Shown: positions 44,305-53,734, counted from the first letter of the stretch. The stretch: 64,000 nucleotides of DNA from Microvenator marinus (GCF_007993755.1 NZ_CP042467.1:769501-833500), one strand, 5' to 3'. Made by a program: numbers and translations. Notes: a model not told the origin generated them from the sequence alone.

Positions 44305-45153
44305 ATGAGAGTGAAAACTACCACGAAACTATTTGCATTGTCGCTCGTCCTCCTCACCGCTTGTGAAAGTGTTGACCATATGCGCGAGGCCCAGATGGCC
44401 TTTGAACGCGCCGAATACGAGGAGACGATTGAAGTTACTGCGGATGTTATCGAAGATAACGAAAGCCACCGAGAAGCACGCGAGCTCAAGGCCGCGGCCC
44501 ATCGAAAACTCGCCCTAAGTGCGGTCGAAAGCGAGAACTTTGAGTTAGCACTCGAGCATTTCGTAGAGGCTGCACGAGCCGAACCCTCTCGCACACGTCG
44601 CGGCCAGGATGGACTTCGAGCCTCAAGGGAAGCTCAAGACTTGGGTAACCAGGAACTCGCGGTAGAGATGGCTAAACTCGCTGTGGATGCAGACCCTTCG
44701 TCGATGGAGATTCGCGTGCATGCGGCCAAAACCCTGGATAACGCCGGAGATGCGACGTCTGCGATTCCCCACTACCTCTGGGCCTGGGAGGTCGATCGCA
44801 AAGAGCTAACCATGGGTCTGAGGCTCGGGGCGCTCTACGCGCAGAATGAAGCGTGGTCAGACTCTCGGGCCATCTACACACGCATTCTTGAGATTTCACC
44901 CGAGCACGTCCAAGCAGGACTTGGCAAAGCAGAAGCGTGCGAAAAGCTGCGCGAGCTCGAGTGCGCGGAAGCTCAGTATCGCCAGCTCATAGAGGCCTTC
45001 CCGGAAAATGCGCTCCTGCTTTTCCGCTACGCTGACTTTTTAGACCGAGAAGGACGCACCGAACGCGCGGCCGAGATAAGGGCAAAAGCACAAGGCGAGC
45101 TACCCGCCACCCGTGAACGAAAGCTCCGCCCGCTAAAACCATCGAAACGTTGA
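44305..45153 (+). CDS. TPR lipoprotein
   Basis: About 282 residues. The ATG at 44305 yields a lipobox signal (MRVKTTTKLFALSLVLLTAC); the ribosome site is poor and a GTG at 44311 is also possible. The mature protein is almost wholly TPR-like helices (AQMAFERAEYEETIEVTADV, SRAIYTRILEISPEHVQAGL, AEAQYRQLIEAFPENALLLF), suggesting a periplasmic scaffold attached to a membrane. Partner unknown; BamD/PilF-like roles are not supported by specific motifs. The stop is ten bases from the convergent kinase gene. Confidence 0.88.
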   Translation: MRVKTTTKLFALSLVLLTACESVDHMREAQMAFERAEYEETIEVTADVIEDNESHREARELKAAAHRKLALSAVESENFELALEHFVEAARAEPSRTRRGQDGLRASREAQDLGNQELAVEMAKLAVDADPSSMEIRVHAAKTLDNAGDATSAIPHYLWAWEVDRKELTMGLRLGALYAQNEAWSDSRAIYTRILEISPEHVQAGLGKAEACEKLRELECAEAQYRQLIEAFPENALLLFRYADFLDREGRTERAAEIRAKAQGELPATRERKLRPLKPSKR

Positions 45154-45163
45154 GCTAAAACTC

Positions 45164-47539
45164 TTAGGCGGACTCAGGGCTCATGATCGCATCGGCGATC
45201 TCTTTTGCCGACTGGTATCGAGCGTCTGGATTCTTCTCCAACATCTTCAGAATCACCCGCTCCAAATCCTTTGAAAGCGTGGAATTGATTGAACGCGGAG
45301 TCGGTGGCCTCGTGTGAACGTGGTGGTACGAGAGGTCGCCTTTGAAGAAAGGAACGGTTCCCGTCGCACATTCAAAAATAGTGCAGCCGAGGCTGTAGAG
45401 GTCAGAGCGGAAGTCGATATTCTTCCCGATGATTTGCTCAGGGGACATGTAGAATGGCGTTCCGACCTGTTGTGTATGCTCTTTTTGGTACTCACGCATA
45501 AACTTCGCGAGTCCAAAATCCATGATCTTCAGAGCTTTTTCTCGCGTGATCATCACGTTTCCGGATTTGATATCGCGGTGAATCACGCCCTTAGAATGAG
45601 CGTATTGAAGCGCGCGACAACAATGCACCAGGATGTAGCGCACCTGATCCTCAGGCAAAGCTCCCTTCTTTTTAATCAACTCTTTGAGCGTCGTACCCTC
45701 AACGAACTCCATGGCCATATAGTATTCGCCATCTTGTTCACCAGCATCGAAGATCGTCACGATATTTGGGTGTGAGAGAGCCGCAGCCGCCCTCGCCTCC
45801 CGTAGAAAATACTTAACGGCTGTCTCATTATCCCGAAGGTTCTCACCTAGAATTTTGAACGCCACAATCCTGCCAAGGACCGTGTCACGGGCCTTATACA
45901 CAATACCCATTCCGCCGCGAGCAACCTCTTCGAGAATCTCGTATCTGGGCCCCTCGACGCCATCGGGTGCGGCAAAAATCCCGCTCGAGGTCGTACCCGG
46001 AACCGTAGACTTACGCCCTCTACCGAGAAGCCCCTTCACGCGAACAGAGACATCTTCGTAGGTCTTATCCACGGCGAGTATCGCGTTGTAGTGCTCGAGC
46101 GCGCCTGTCCGGTCTTGCTCATCTTCAAGCACCCTCCCCATCTTGTAAAACAGGGCCAGCGTCGAAGGATTGCAGTCGCGCATTCCAAGCGCTGCCCGAT
46201 ATCTAGAATAGGCTTTCTCAAAACGCCCCTGTGCCCGCAGGATATCGCCCTGAAGCTCGATTGCACGTGGATAGATTGGGTCTCGAGAATCGATATTCTG
46301 AAGGGTTTCAAGCGCCTCGTGGTGTCTGCGGTGTTCGAATTGCAGGCGCCCAGCGCGGAAAAAATCGCCCTGCTGTACCAAAACCCGAATCTCTCCGTCG
46401 AGGTCTTGAGCCTGCCGATAAAGTTCGCTCGCCCGTTCGAGACGCCCCAGTGACTCGGCACAGCGCGCCGCATTGCCAAATCTCTCTACGCGCTCATAGA
46501 GTTCCATGGCCTTCTCTAGGTCACCGAGTTCTTCGCGAACTTCCGCCGCGTCACCCCACGCTTCACACTCTTCGAGGAGCCCAACCGCGCGCTCAAGATC
46601 ACCCGCTTGACGAAAACGCTCTGCCGCAGTTCTCAAGTCACCAGACTTCAGCGCAGCCTCAGCTCTCATTTTGGCGGCCTGAACATCCTCACCGGCCTCC
46701 TCGAGTATCTGTGCCGCCTTCAAAGGCTCTGAAGCCCTCATGTAGAGCTGAGCCGCGCGAGCAAGCTCTCCACTTTCTCTCAACGCATCGGCCGCTTCGA
46801 CCAGATATCCCGCTTGTTCAAAGATCTGACTGGCCTTGGAATAATCGCCCAACTCTTGAAAGGCTTTGCCGGCGCGAAGCGCAAATGCGCGGTCCTCCCC
46901 GATCTCATCTAGCCCACCCTGACGACTCATCGCGTCTTCAAAATAATGAGCAAAATTCTCGGCCGCGCGGACCTCGTCCCCTGCTTTCTCATAGAGTTCG
47001 CCAGCGCGCCGAAAGTTCTTTACCTTTTCATGCGTCTCGGCAGCACGGCGCCAGTCCTCGGCTTTTTCGTATTCAGTAGCAGAAGCTTCATACTCACCTG
47101 CCTGAAAGTACTCAGCAGCAGCAGCCATGTGCTGTCCCATGGTTGCATAGACCTGAGCTGCTTGAGAAAACTCCCCTGCTTTCTTAAAACAGTGAACCGC
47201 CTGAGTGTGATTTCCAGCCTGTTGAAAGGTTTTTGCTGCTTTGATGAAACTACCGGCCTTCATGAACGTTTCGGCAGCCTCCGTTAACGATCCCGCCTTT
47301 AGGTAGAGGTCGCCCGCGGCTTCGTAGTTTCCCGACTCAATATGATTTCTGATCTTCTTTCGGTCGCCGAGGTCCATCGATGTGCTCGCGCCTCCGCCTC
47401 GATTCGCATTGAACCAGCGAAACGCGAAGTACGCGGCCACCAGACACAGAGCCACGAGAAAAATCCCGCCCACCACACCAAACACGGATGACCAGTTCGT
47501 ACCTGACTGATTCCCAGCCGCGATATCGATATGAGACAT
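45164..47539 (-). CDS. Membrane-anchored TPR protein with C-terminal Ser/Thr kinase
   Basis: A 791-residue protein with reversed layout: an N-terminal membrane helix (residues 19-40, VFGVVGGIFLVALCLVAAYF), then about a dozen TPR-like repeats rich in Ala (pattern AAxxFxxAGxxxxAxxxY, residues about 60-490), then a complete kinase (about 515-785) with ARGGMGIVYKA loop, VAFKIL Lys, HRDIKSGN and DFGLAK. Activity is likely. Start at the ATG 47539 with AAGGG upstream; a longer frame from 47584 would put 15 extra residues before the helix. The repeat array near the membrane could be a dock for substrates. Downstream of the PEGA gene. Confidence 0.93.
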   Translation of the reverse strand: MSHIDIAAGNQSGTNWSSVFGVVGGIFLVALCLVAAYFAFRWFNANRGGGASTSMDLGDRKKIRNHIESGNYEAAGDLYLKAGSLTEAAETFMKAGSFIKAAKTFQQAGNHTQAVHCFKKAGEFSQAAQVYATMGQHMAAAAEYFQAGEYEASATEYEKAEDWRRAAETHEKVKNFRRAGELYEKAGDEVRAAENFAHYFEDAMSRQGGLDEIGEDRAFALRAGKAFQELGDYSKASQIFEQAGYLVEAADALRESGELARAAQLYMRASEPLKAAQILEEAGEDVQAAKMRAEAALKSGDLRTAAERFRQAGDLERAVGLLEECEAWGDAAEVREELGDLEKAMELYERVERFGNAARCAESLGRLERASELYRQAQDLDGEIRVLVQQGDFFRAGRLQFEHRRHHEALETLQNIDSRDPIYPRAIELQGDILRAQGRFEKAYSRYRAALGMRDCNPSTLALFYKMGRVLEDEQDRTGALEHYNAILAVDKTYEDVSVRVKGLLGRGRKSTVPGTTSSGIFAAPDGVEGPRYEILEEVARGGMGIVYKARDTVLGRIVAFKILGENLRDNETAVKYFLREARAAAALSHPNIVTIFDAGEQDGEYYMAMEFVEGTTLKELIKKKGALPEDQVRYILVHCCRALQYAHSKGVIHRDIKSGNVMITREKALKIMDFGLAKFMREYQKEHTQQVGTPFYMSPEQIIGKNIDFRSDLYSLGCTIFECATGTVPFFKGDLSYHHVHTRPPTPRSINSTLSKDLERVILKMLEKNPDARYQSAKEIADAIMSPESA

Positions 47540-47599
47540 CCCTTGAACTCGGAGGTCCCAAAATTGTGGCACGTGGAATCTCAAGCAGGTTCCTCGGAA

Positions 47600-48586
47600 C
47601 TAGAAGGTACCCTGAAGCCCAACTGAGGCCCCTTCTGGGTTCGGACTAACGAACAACGATGTACCCGCTGGCTCGTCCTGAAGCGCATCGATGATGAGCA
47701 GGGTAACACCTGCAGCAGTCAAAACGCCACCCGCGGCATAGAGATAGATCGAAGAGTCGTAGTAGCCGTTGGCGTCATCTTTCAAGCCATTCAACTCGGC
47801 CTGAGTGGCGCCCGGTGCGCGCTTGTCATAGGAGTTCACGTCGTCTGTCGCCTGCATGCTGAGGAATGAAAACACCCCGCCAGTTGCCAAAGTCGCGACG
47901 CCTAGACCGGTTGTCACCCATCCCCAAACCGCGAAGTTTGTACCCTCGCTTTCGGTCGAAGCTCCCACCGATTCGTTGGGATCCACAACGGCCAGGGAGC
48001 GAGCCTCTTTTAATGTCACCGTGATGGCAGGGTTCTCGCCGCGTTTCGCCTCAGCGTTTCGCACTTCGTTCTGAAAGCCTTCCATCTCGAAGAAGAACAC
48101 CCTCGAGCCAGGCTCAACATCCACTTGTAGCGGTGTAGTTCCCAAAGCCTCGGACTGCATAGAATCGGCGTAAACAGTGGCTCCAGCTGGATCACTCTCC
48201 AACATGAACCTCGCCGGCATCTTTGCCCGCAGGTCCTCCAGACGCTCCGCAACTTGCTTTGCCGTCTTATCGTCAGGCACCGCGTCCACGAATCGTTCGA
48301 GATAGTCGATAGCATCAAAGATGTTTCCAGTGCGCTCAGCACTCAAACCCATTCTGTAGAGGAGCGAGGGGTCGGGATAAAGCTCAAAGGCTTTTTTGTA
48401 CTTCTCAAGCGCAGGACCAAACTCTTCAGCGTCGAAATGGGCATTGGCCTCGGCAATCAAGGCGAGTATTTGTTTCGCATCAACTTGCTCTTGCGCCTGT
48501 GCATCTGCGGGCAAAGTACCCACTGCCCCCATCAAACACATTCCGAAAACCAATTGAGACGCGCGCCGTTTCAACATGCTTGCCAT
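47600..48586 (-). CDS. Secreted TPR/PEGA-domain protein
   Basis: A 328-residue exported protein with a signal peptide ending around PADAQAQ. TPR-like helices follow (ANAHFDAEEFGPALEKYKKAF, LLYRMGLSAERTGNIFDAIDYL), then a PEGA-type beta domain (FMLESDPAGATVYADSMQSEALGTTPLQVDV) and two C-terminal hydrophobic helices (VTTGLGVATLATGGVFSFL; YAAGGVLTAAGVTLLII) flanking an Asp/Asn-rich loop. This layout is common in myxobacterial envelope proteins of unknown role. GGAG precedes the ATG. A perfect 21-bp palindrome lies 40-60 bases upstream. It precedes the TPR-kinase gene by about 60 bases. Confidence 0.9.
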   Translation of the reverse strand: MASMLKRRASQLVFGMCLMGAVGTLPADAQAQEQVDAKQILALIAEANAHFDAEEFGPALEKYKKAFELYPDPSLLYRMGLSAERTGNIFDAIDYLERFVDAVPDDKTAKQVAERLEDLRAKMPARFMLESDPAGATVYADSMQSEALGTTPLQVDVEPGSRVFFFEMEGFQNEVRNAEAKRGENPAITVTLKEARSLAVVDPNESVGASTESEGTNFAVWGWVTTGLGVATLATGGVFSFLSMQATDDVNSYDKRAPGATQAELNGLKDDANGYYDSSIYLYAAGGVLTAAGVTLLIIDALQDEPAGTSLFVSPNPEGASVGLQGTF

Positions 48587-48625
48587 ATCAGCTCCAATCT
48601 ACACTTCGAATTTTCTCTGGACTCG

Positions 48626-48646
48626 TTGACCGACATGGTCGGTCAA
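48626..48646. promoter_or_regulatory. Perfect palindrome TTGACCGAC-atg-GTCGGTCAA
   Basis: Nine-base perfect arms with a 3-base centre lie in the gap between the 53-residue membrane gene and the PEGA gene, 40 bases upstream of the latter. It could be an operator for a dimeric regulator. On the plus strand it is followed by TTTTT, so a plus-strand terminator is an alternative, though no plus-strand gene ends nearby. Confidence 0.5.
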
Positions 48647-48667
48647 TTTTTGATTTCGCGCAACTAC

Positions 48668-48829
48668 TCACTCAGCCGTTGCAGTCGGAGCATCAATTTG
48701 AGTCACGCCACAGCCTGCCCGCGGAAACGCAAAGAATCCCACGATGATAAAGACGACCAAGACGATCTCAATCGGACTCTCACGCGACCATTTCCAACGC
48801 AACAGCGGCTTCTTTCCTTCACTAATCAT
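48668..48829 (-). CDS. 53-residue single-pass membrane protein
   Basis: A short gene read directly from the sequence. ATG at 48829 is preceded by GAGGAAAAGTA, a strong ribosome site. The peptide starts MISEGKKPLLRWKWSRESPI, basic and aromatic, followed by a hydrophobic helix EIVLVVFIIVGFFAFP, then RAGCGVTQ and an acidic end. The Cys after the helix might be a lipobox (RAGC), but Arg at that position is atypical. It lies 21 bases after the FAD dehydrogenase stop and before the PEGA gene on the same strand, so it is likely co-transcribed. Function unknown; a small membrane partner of a neighbouring protein is plausible. Confidence 0.68.
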   Translation of the reverse strand: MISEGKKPLLRWKWSRESPIEIVLVVFIIVGFFAFPRAGCGVTQIDAPTATAE

Positions 48830-48850
48830 TACTTTTCCTCAGTTCGAAAG

Positions 48851-50458
48851 CTATTCAAGCTCTTCTAGAATTTGCTCTGCAATACGTAAACCGTCAATGG
48901 CAGCGCTGACGATCCCGCCGCCATAACCAGCACCTTCGCCAACCGGATAGAGATTTTGAATCGTGCGCGATACGTAGCGCTCATTTCGAACGACTTGAAC
49001 CGGGGAGCTCGTGCGCGTTTCAACTCCAATCAAGACCGCATCTTCTGTCATAAAGCCTCGCAGCGTGCGTTCAAAATTCTCAAGCGCAGCCTTCAAGTGT
49101 TCTATGACAAATGCGGGATAGAGTCCCGTCAGATCCGTTCCGTGCACGCCTGGCTTATAGGTCGTTTTGCGTATGTCCGCCGTCGGTTTCCCAGCTTTGA
49201 AATCCGTCAACTTTTGGGCTGGCGCAATGAATCCTCCGCCTCCTGCCTCGTACGCCCGACGCTCGGCTTCCCGCTGAAAGGCTACGCCGTCCAATAGGCC
49301 GTCAAAGTCACCAAGGCCTTCAACGTCCCCAAACGAGCCGAAATCCTCTGGTTTGACCGATACCACCAGCGCCGAATTCGCCCAGAGCCCCTTGCGAGCT
49401 GCGTGGCTCATCCCGTTGACACAAATGCCTCCCGGCTGCGTGGGAGATGGCACAACCTGGCCACCCGGGCACATGCAAAACGAGTACACGCCTCGGTGGG
49501 CATCGCCTTTTCCAAAATTGGCCGCCAGTCGGTAATCCGCCGTCGGCAGTCCTTCGAGCTTGGCGAATTTTCCGTACTGAATCTCGTTGATCAATGTTTG
49601 GGGATGCTCGACTCGAAATCCAACAGCAAATGGCTTTTGAACCATCTCAACGCCGTATCCTGCCAACCATCGGTACATCTCACGCGCCGAGTGCCCAACG
49701 GCGAGCACTACGCGATCGCATTCGATGCGCTCACCGTCCCTCAGGATAACCGCCGAAACCTCCCCATTTTTGAGTTCAAAATCGCTTACGAACGCCCCGA
49801 ACCGAACCTCACAGCCTTCTGCCTCAAGCCTTGCTCGAAACGCCTTACAGAGCGCAACGAGCCTATCAGTGCCGAGGTGGGGCTTGCCTTCCACTAGGAT
49901 CTGCTGAGGTCCGCCGAGCTCCACGATGGTCTCGAGCACCTCGCGCACTCGCGTGTCATTCACGCGCGTGTAGAGCTTGCCGTCCGACCAAGTCCCGGCT
50001 CCGCCTTCGCCAAAACAAATATTCGAGTCTTCGAGCAATTCACCACGATGCATCAAGCCGGAGACGTGGCGCCCCCGAATCTCTACCGGTTCGCCACGGT
50101 CCAAAAGAATCGGCTTTAGCCCAGCCTCCGCCATTCGATGGGCACAAAAAAGTCCAGCCGGGCCGGCACCAATGACCACCACACGTTCATCTTTTTTCGG
50201 ATTAAAGAGGCGTTTGGGCGCGTCTGTGAGTCCCGGCATTTCAACGATATCGCCCTTCAGATTCACTGCCGACTGAGTCACTGCGTCCACATTGCAGGTC
50301 CAGCTCGGCCGCCCCCGCGCATCGAGGCTCCTCTTGACGAGAGTTACGTCTAGGAGTTCACCGGCGCTTAGTCCAAGCGCCTTGGCCACCTTTGGTCGAA
50401 GTTCGCTCTCTGGCTCTTCGAGACCAAGAACCACCCCGTGTACACGATATCTTTTCAT
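48851..50458 (-). CDS. FAD-dependent dehydrogenase (COG2509-type)
   Basis: A 535-residue flavoprotein. After an N-terminal 90-residue domain with RYRVHGVVLGLEEPESEL, the dinucleotide-binding motif VVVIGAGPAGLFCAHRMAEAG starts the FAD domain, followed by SNICFGEGGAGTWSDGKLYT, a hallmark of this uncharacterised family, and the C-terminal GEGAGYGGGIVSAAIDGLRI that closes the FAD site. Related proteins are widespread but have no assigned substrate. ATG at 50458 preferred over the GTG at 50461. It sits between a kinase/AAA gene and the 53-residue gene; a role in redox signalling is only an idea. Confidence 0.93.
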   Translation of the reverse strand: MKRYRVHGVVLGLEEPESELRPKVAKALGLSAGELLDVTLVKRSLDARGRPSWTCNVDAVTQSAVNLKGDIVEMPGLTDAPKRLFNPKKDERVVVIGAGPAGLFCAHRMAEAGLKPILLDRGEPVEIRGRHVSGLMHRGELLEDSNICFGEGGAGTWSDGKLYTRVNDTRVREVLETIVELGGPQQILVEGKPHLGTDRLVALCKAFRARLEAEGCEVRFGAFVSDFELKNGEVSAVILRDGERIECDRVVLAVGHSAREMYRWLAGYGVEMVQKPFAVGFRVEHPQTLINEIQYGKFAKLEGLPTADYRLAANFGKGDAHRGVYSFCMCPGGQVVPSPTQPGGICVNGMSHAARKGLWANSALVVSVKPEDFGSFGDVEGLGDFDGLLDGVAFQREAERRAYEAGGGGFIAPAQKLTDFKAGKPTADIRKTTYKPGVHGTDLTGLYPAFVIEHLKAALENFERTLRGFMTEDAVLIGVETRTSSPVQVVRNERYVSRTIQNLYPVGEGAGYGGGIVSAAIDGLRIAEQILEELE

Positions 50459-50474
50459 CACCAGAGCCTGGTAC

Positions 50475-53400
50475 TTAACTCAATTCCGCCAGGCGGGAAG
50501 TCAAAGTGGTTTGAAGCGCGGCCGCTCTCGCGGGTTCAATCACCTCGTAGATCGCGATCGCGCGTCGGGTGCCCTCGTACCAGAATGGGAACGCCGCGTC
50601 AGCCAATCTCTCCTCGATTTGAGAAATTTCGGCCGCATCAGGGCGCTGGCCTCGTTTGGTCTGAACGCTCATCAGAGAAATCTGGGCGAGGTCGCTCCAA
50701 GCGTTGTGTTCAACGGCGGCAGCGAGCCACTGTGCCTCACGCATGCGGTCCATGGCCTTGTCGAGCTCACCATTCTCTTGGTGCGTGAGCCCGAGCTCGA
50801 TCAATGCCTCAGCACAGAGATCGGGTCCTCCCACTCGAGTAGCGACCTCGAAACACTCAGAAAACGCGCGTGTCGCTGCATCAAACTTGCGACGAGCCCT
50901 CAGGCTGATTCCGTATCCAAGCAACGCCGCGGCATAAGCAGCATCCACACCCGCGTCTCGCCCAGATTCTACAACTGCACTGATAAACGCGTGGTCGGTG
51001 TCTTTCGAAAGCCAGCTCGAAACACGAGAAAGTAGCGCGCTGACATGAACCACACCGGCATGGCATCCGTAGTACTCGAATCTGGTCAACGCCTTATTGA
51101 GCTCGCGCTCAGCCTCTCCAACTTTGCCTTCGGCCACCTTCAAACGTGCCCGCCAGAACTGAGTCCAAGGCTGCTGCCCAAAGGTTGGCATCAAATCGTC
51201 AATTCGAGCCAGCCAATGATTCGCCTGTGAAATCTGACCGAGGCTCCAACTCAGACGCAAACCAGCCAGAGTGACTTGATACATCAAGATCTCGCGGCTT
51301 GAGCGCTCTGCGGCCGTCCATGCAAAATCGAGGTACTCCACAGCACTTCTCGTGTCAGTCAGCCTCTGCGAGACTTCAGCGAGCCGCAGATTGAGCTCCA
51401 CAAGGGCCGGCCCGCTCGCGACCTCGAGGCTTCGCTGGTAGAGCTTCGCCGCCATCTTCAGATCATCAAGTGCTGCAGTATGACCAGCAATCTCGAGCCA
51501 CATCTGCGCCTTTTCATGACCACCCAGATCCATTTGCCGCGCGACCTCGGCCGAGCTTCCTTGACCCCGACAAAACTCTTTGTGCACGCGCTCGGCGATT
51601 CGCCGATGGAGCGCTCTCTTCCATTCCGGACTCATGGGTCCCGTGAGAACGTCGCGAAGGTCTTCATCGATAAGCTTTAAGCGCCTTCCCTGCGTGTTCA
51701 GATCGATCGAGATAAACTGCCGCCAGCGAAGCATCTCGATATTCCGGTCGATCTCTTCCGGGTCCTTCTGCTCCACACTCGCCACAAGTTTGCGAAGCAC
51801 CGACCACTCGACCGGGCCATCCGAGAGGGCAAGGATCTCGAGGTACTCGCGCCCCACATGCCCGAACGCATTGAGCCTTCGACGAAAACTCTCCGATTTG
51901 GTCTTCGGGAGCGGAAACGAGAGAAGATCGGAGACATTGAGAGACCATTGGATCGAAGAGCGCCGCTTCAGAAGCCCAGAGTCGATGAGATGCCGCGTGA
52001 GCTCTTCTACATACGAAGGGTTTCCTCGTGAGTAAGTGGTCACGCGCTCCAGCCATTCCTGCGGGATACCTGCGACGCCCAGCCTTGACTCAAAGAAGTA
52101 GCGTACATCTTCGCTTGAAAGCCCCTCGCACTCCGTCACTTCGGTATTGGCACAATTGTAGAGAACATCGGCCGGACTCGCGGCGTTGGCCGTCATCACG
52201 ACCCCGGGAATCGAAGGACGCGAGTCGTTAAACTCTTTCTCAAGGAAGGCGAGCGACTCAGAATCAGCCCAGTGTGCGTCCTCGATCAAAAAGACCACGC
52301 GTTCAGGATTCAACAAAACCTGCAAATCGCCAAAGGCTTGATTCATCCACCGAAGATTGGTCTCGCCACGGTTCGCCGAGTCTCCGAGCCAGGTCGAAAG
52401 CCTGCGCAAGAGCGAGATATTCGGCCGTAAACGCTCACCCACCGAGAGCCCTCGGCTATCCACCACATCTACGAGGGCACTCAACATGTCCAAAACCAGG
52501 GCATGCCGCAGCATACTTGGACGACAACTCAAACTAATCACCTGAAGACCAGCGATTTTCAGAGCCGCGCCGATCTCGCGCAAAAGGCGAGACTTCCCTA
52601 CCCCTGGGCCACCACGGATGATTCGAAGGCGCCCGGTTCTCTCCGCCAATATCTTATCAACAAGCGTCTCTTGAAGAAGCGGCTCGTCTTCCACAATGCC
52701 GCGCTCAAAGTAGCCGCGAAGCACCGGAGGAGCTGCCACATCGAGGTTGTTCGCCAATTGCCCCGCGGCGTTGAGATCGATCGAGTCACTATCAGCCGCC
52801 AGAGATTGCAGCGCCTCGCCTGCATCCATGTACTCGAACCCCGGCAATTGACGAAGCAGCACCATCGTAAATCGGCTCAAATTGAGCGGAACTTCGGGAT
52901 TGAGGCGATGGGGCTCAGGCGGGCGGAAATCCTCTTCGCTCGTCGGCGGATCTTCCTTTGTCCTTGGCCCAAAAGGCAACACACCACACATCGCATAGTA
53001 GAGCGTCACACCCAGGCTGTAGAGGTCTGAGCGAAGCTCGCCTTTATCTCCTCGGATGATCTCAGGCGCCATGTACGAGCGTGTGCCACCGCGCAAGGTG
53101 TCGCGGGTCGGATCGGCGCTCGACAAGCCGAAATCCACAAGTTTGACCATCGGACGAGCGTTCGCGTCATCGAGCCAGAGCAACATCACGTTTGCCGGCT
53201 TGATATCACGATGAATCATCCCCATGCCGTGCAAGTAGCTCAACGCATGCAAGAGCTGGAGTGTAATGTCGATGAGCCCCTCTGGCGGAATAAGAGCTCG
53301 GGCATCTTGCAGACTAAAGCCGTCGATGTACTCCTCTGCCAAGAAGACACCCCCATCCGGCATGGCGCCATAATCGTAGACACGCACCAAATTTGGGTGG

Positions 53401-53609
53401 TCGAGTTTTGAAAGGATCTCAAACTCGCGCTTGATCATCTTGCCCTGAACTGTGGCAAATGCTTCCGCTGAGAGGACTTTAACGGCGACTTCACGCCCAC
53501 CCGCTTGAATGTCTTCGCACAGGTACACGGCACCACCAGCCCCTTTGCCAAGCGGCTTCAAATACGCGTACCGTCCGGCAAAGATTTTTCTACGATCTCC
53601 AGCAACCAC
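50475..53609 (-). CDS. Ser/Thr protein kinase fused to AAA-type ATPase and TPR domains (PknK-like)
   Basis: A 1044-residue soluble regulator. Residues 14-275 form a complete kinase (GKGAGGAVY, K44, HRDIKPAN with D135, DFGLSS with D159). A STAND-like ATPase follows with Walker A GGPGVGKSRLLREIG and Walker B VVFLIEDAHWADSES, then a winged-helix-like section and TPR-type helices to the end (residues about 700-1040). The order kinase-ATPase-TPR matches PknK-type proteins and the giant kinase at 2476-6846, but without the cyclase-like part. GTG start with AAGGA upstream. Divergent from manC by 125 bases. Confidence 0.94.
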   Translation of the reverse strand: MVAGDRRKIFAGRYAYLKPLGKGAGGAVYLCEDIQAGGREVAVKVLSAEAFATVQGKMIKREFEILSKLDHPNLVRVYDYGAMPDGGVFLAEEYIDGFSLQDARALIPPEGLIDITLQLLHALSYLHGMGMIHRDIKPANVMLLWLDDANARPMVKLVDFGLSSADPTRDTLRGGTRSYMAPEIIRGDKGELRSDLYSLGVTLYYAMCGVLPFGPRTKEDPPTSEEDFRPPEPHRLNPEVPLNLSRFTMVLLRQLPGFEYMDAGEALQSLAADSDSIDLNAAGQLANNLDVAAPPVLRGYFERGIVEDEPLLQETLVDKILAERTGRLRIIRGGPGVGKSRLLREIGAALKIAGLQVISLSCRPSMLRHALVLDMLSALVDVVDSRGLSVGERLRPNISLLRRLSTWLGDSANRGETNLRWMNQAFGDLQVLLNPERVVFLIEDAHWADSESLAFLEKEFNDSRPSIPGVVMTANAASPADVLYNCANTEVTECEGLSSEDVRYFFESRLGVAGIPQEWLERVTTYSRGNPSYVEELTRHLIDSGLLKRRSSIQWSLNVSDLLSFPLPKTKSESFRRRLNAFGHVGREYLEILALSDGPVEWSVLRKLVASVEQKDPEEIDRNIEMLRWRQFISIDLNTQGRRLKLIDEDLRDVLTGPMSPEWKRALHRRIAERVHKEFCRGQGSSAEVARQMDLGGHEKAQMWLEIAGHTAALDDLKMAAKLYQRSLEVASGPALVELNLRLAEVSQRLTDTRSAVEYLDFAWTAAERSSREILMYQVTLAGLRLSWSLGQISQANHWLARIDDLMPTFGQQPWTQFWRARLKVAEGKVGEAERELNKALTRFEYYGCHAGVVHVSALLSRVSSWLSKDTDHAFISAVVESGRDAGVDAAYAAALLGYGISLRARRKFDAATRAFSECFEVATRVGGPDLCAEALIELGLTHQENGELDKAMDRMREAQWLAAAVEHNAWSDLAQISLMSVQTKRGQRPDAAEISQIEERLADAAFPFWYEGTRRAIAIYEVIEPARAAALQTTLTSRLAELS

Positions 53610-53734
53610 TGATTATTTCCTTATTCAAAACTCTCCTCAAGCTACCCCGTTCCACCCCCGGCTGCAATGCTCTGCTCTTGCAAGTTGACCCGGATTGGCC
53701 TTACTAGACACGTGGAAATTTTTCGAGGATTCCT

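Noticed and set aside
46231-47079. 282-codon plus-strand frame inside the TPR-kinase gene
   Set aside because: Arises from the repetitive Ala-rich TPR codons on the opposite strand.
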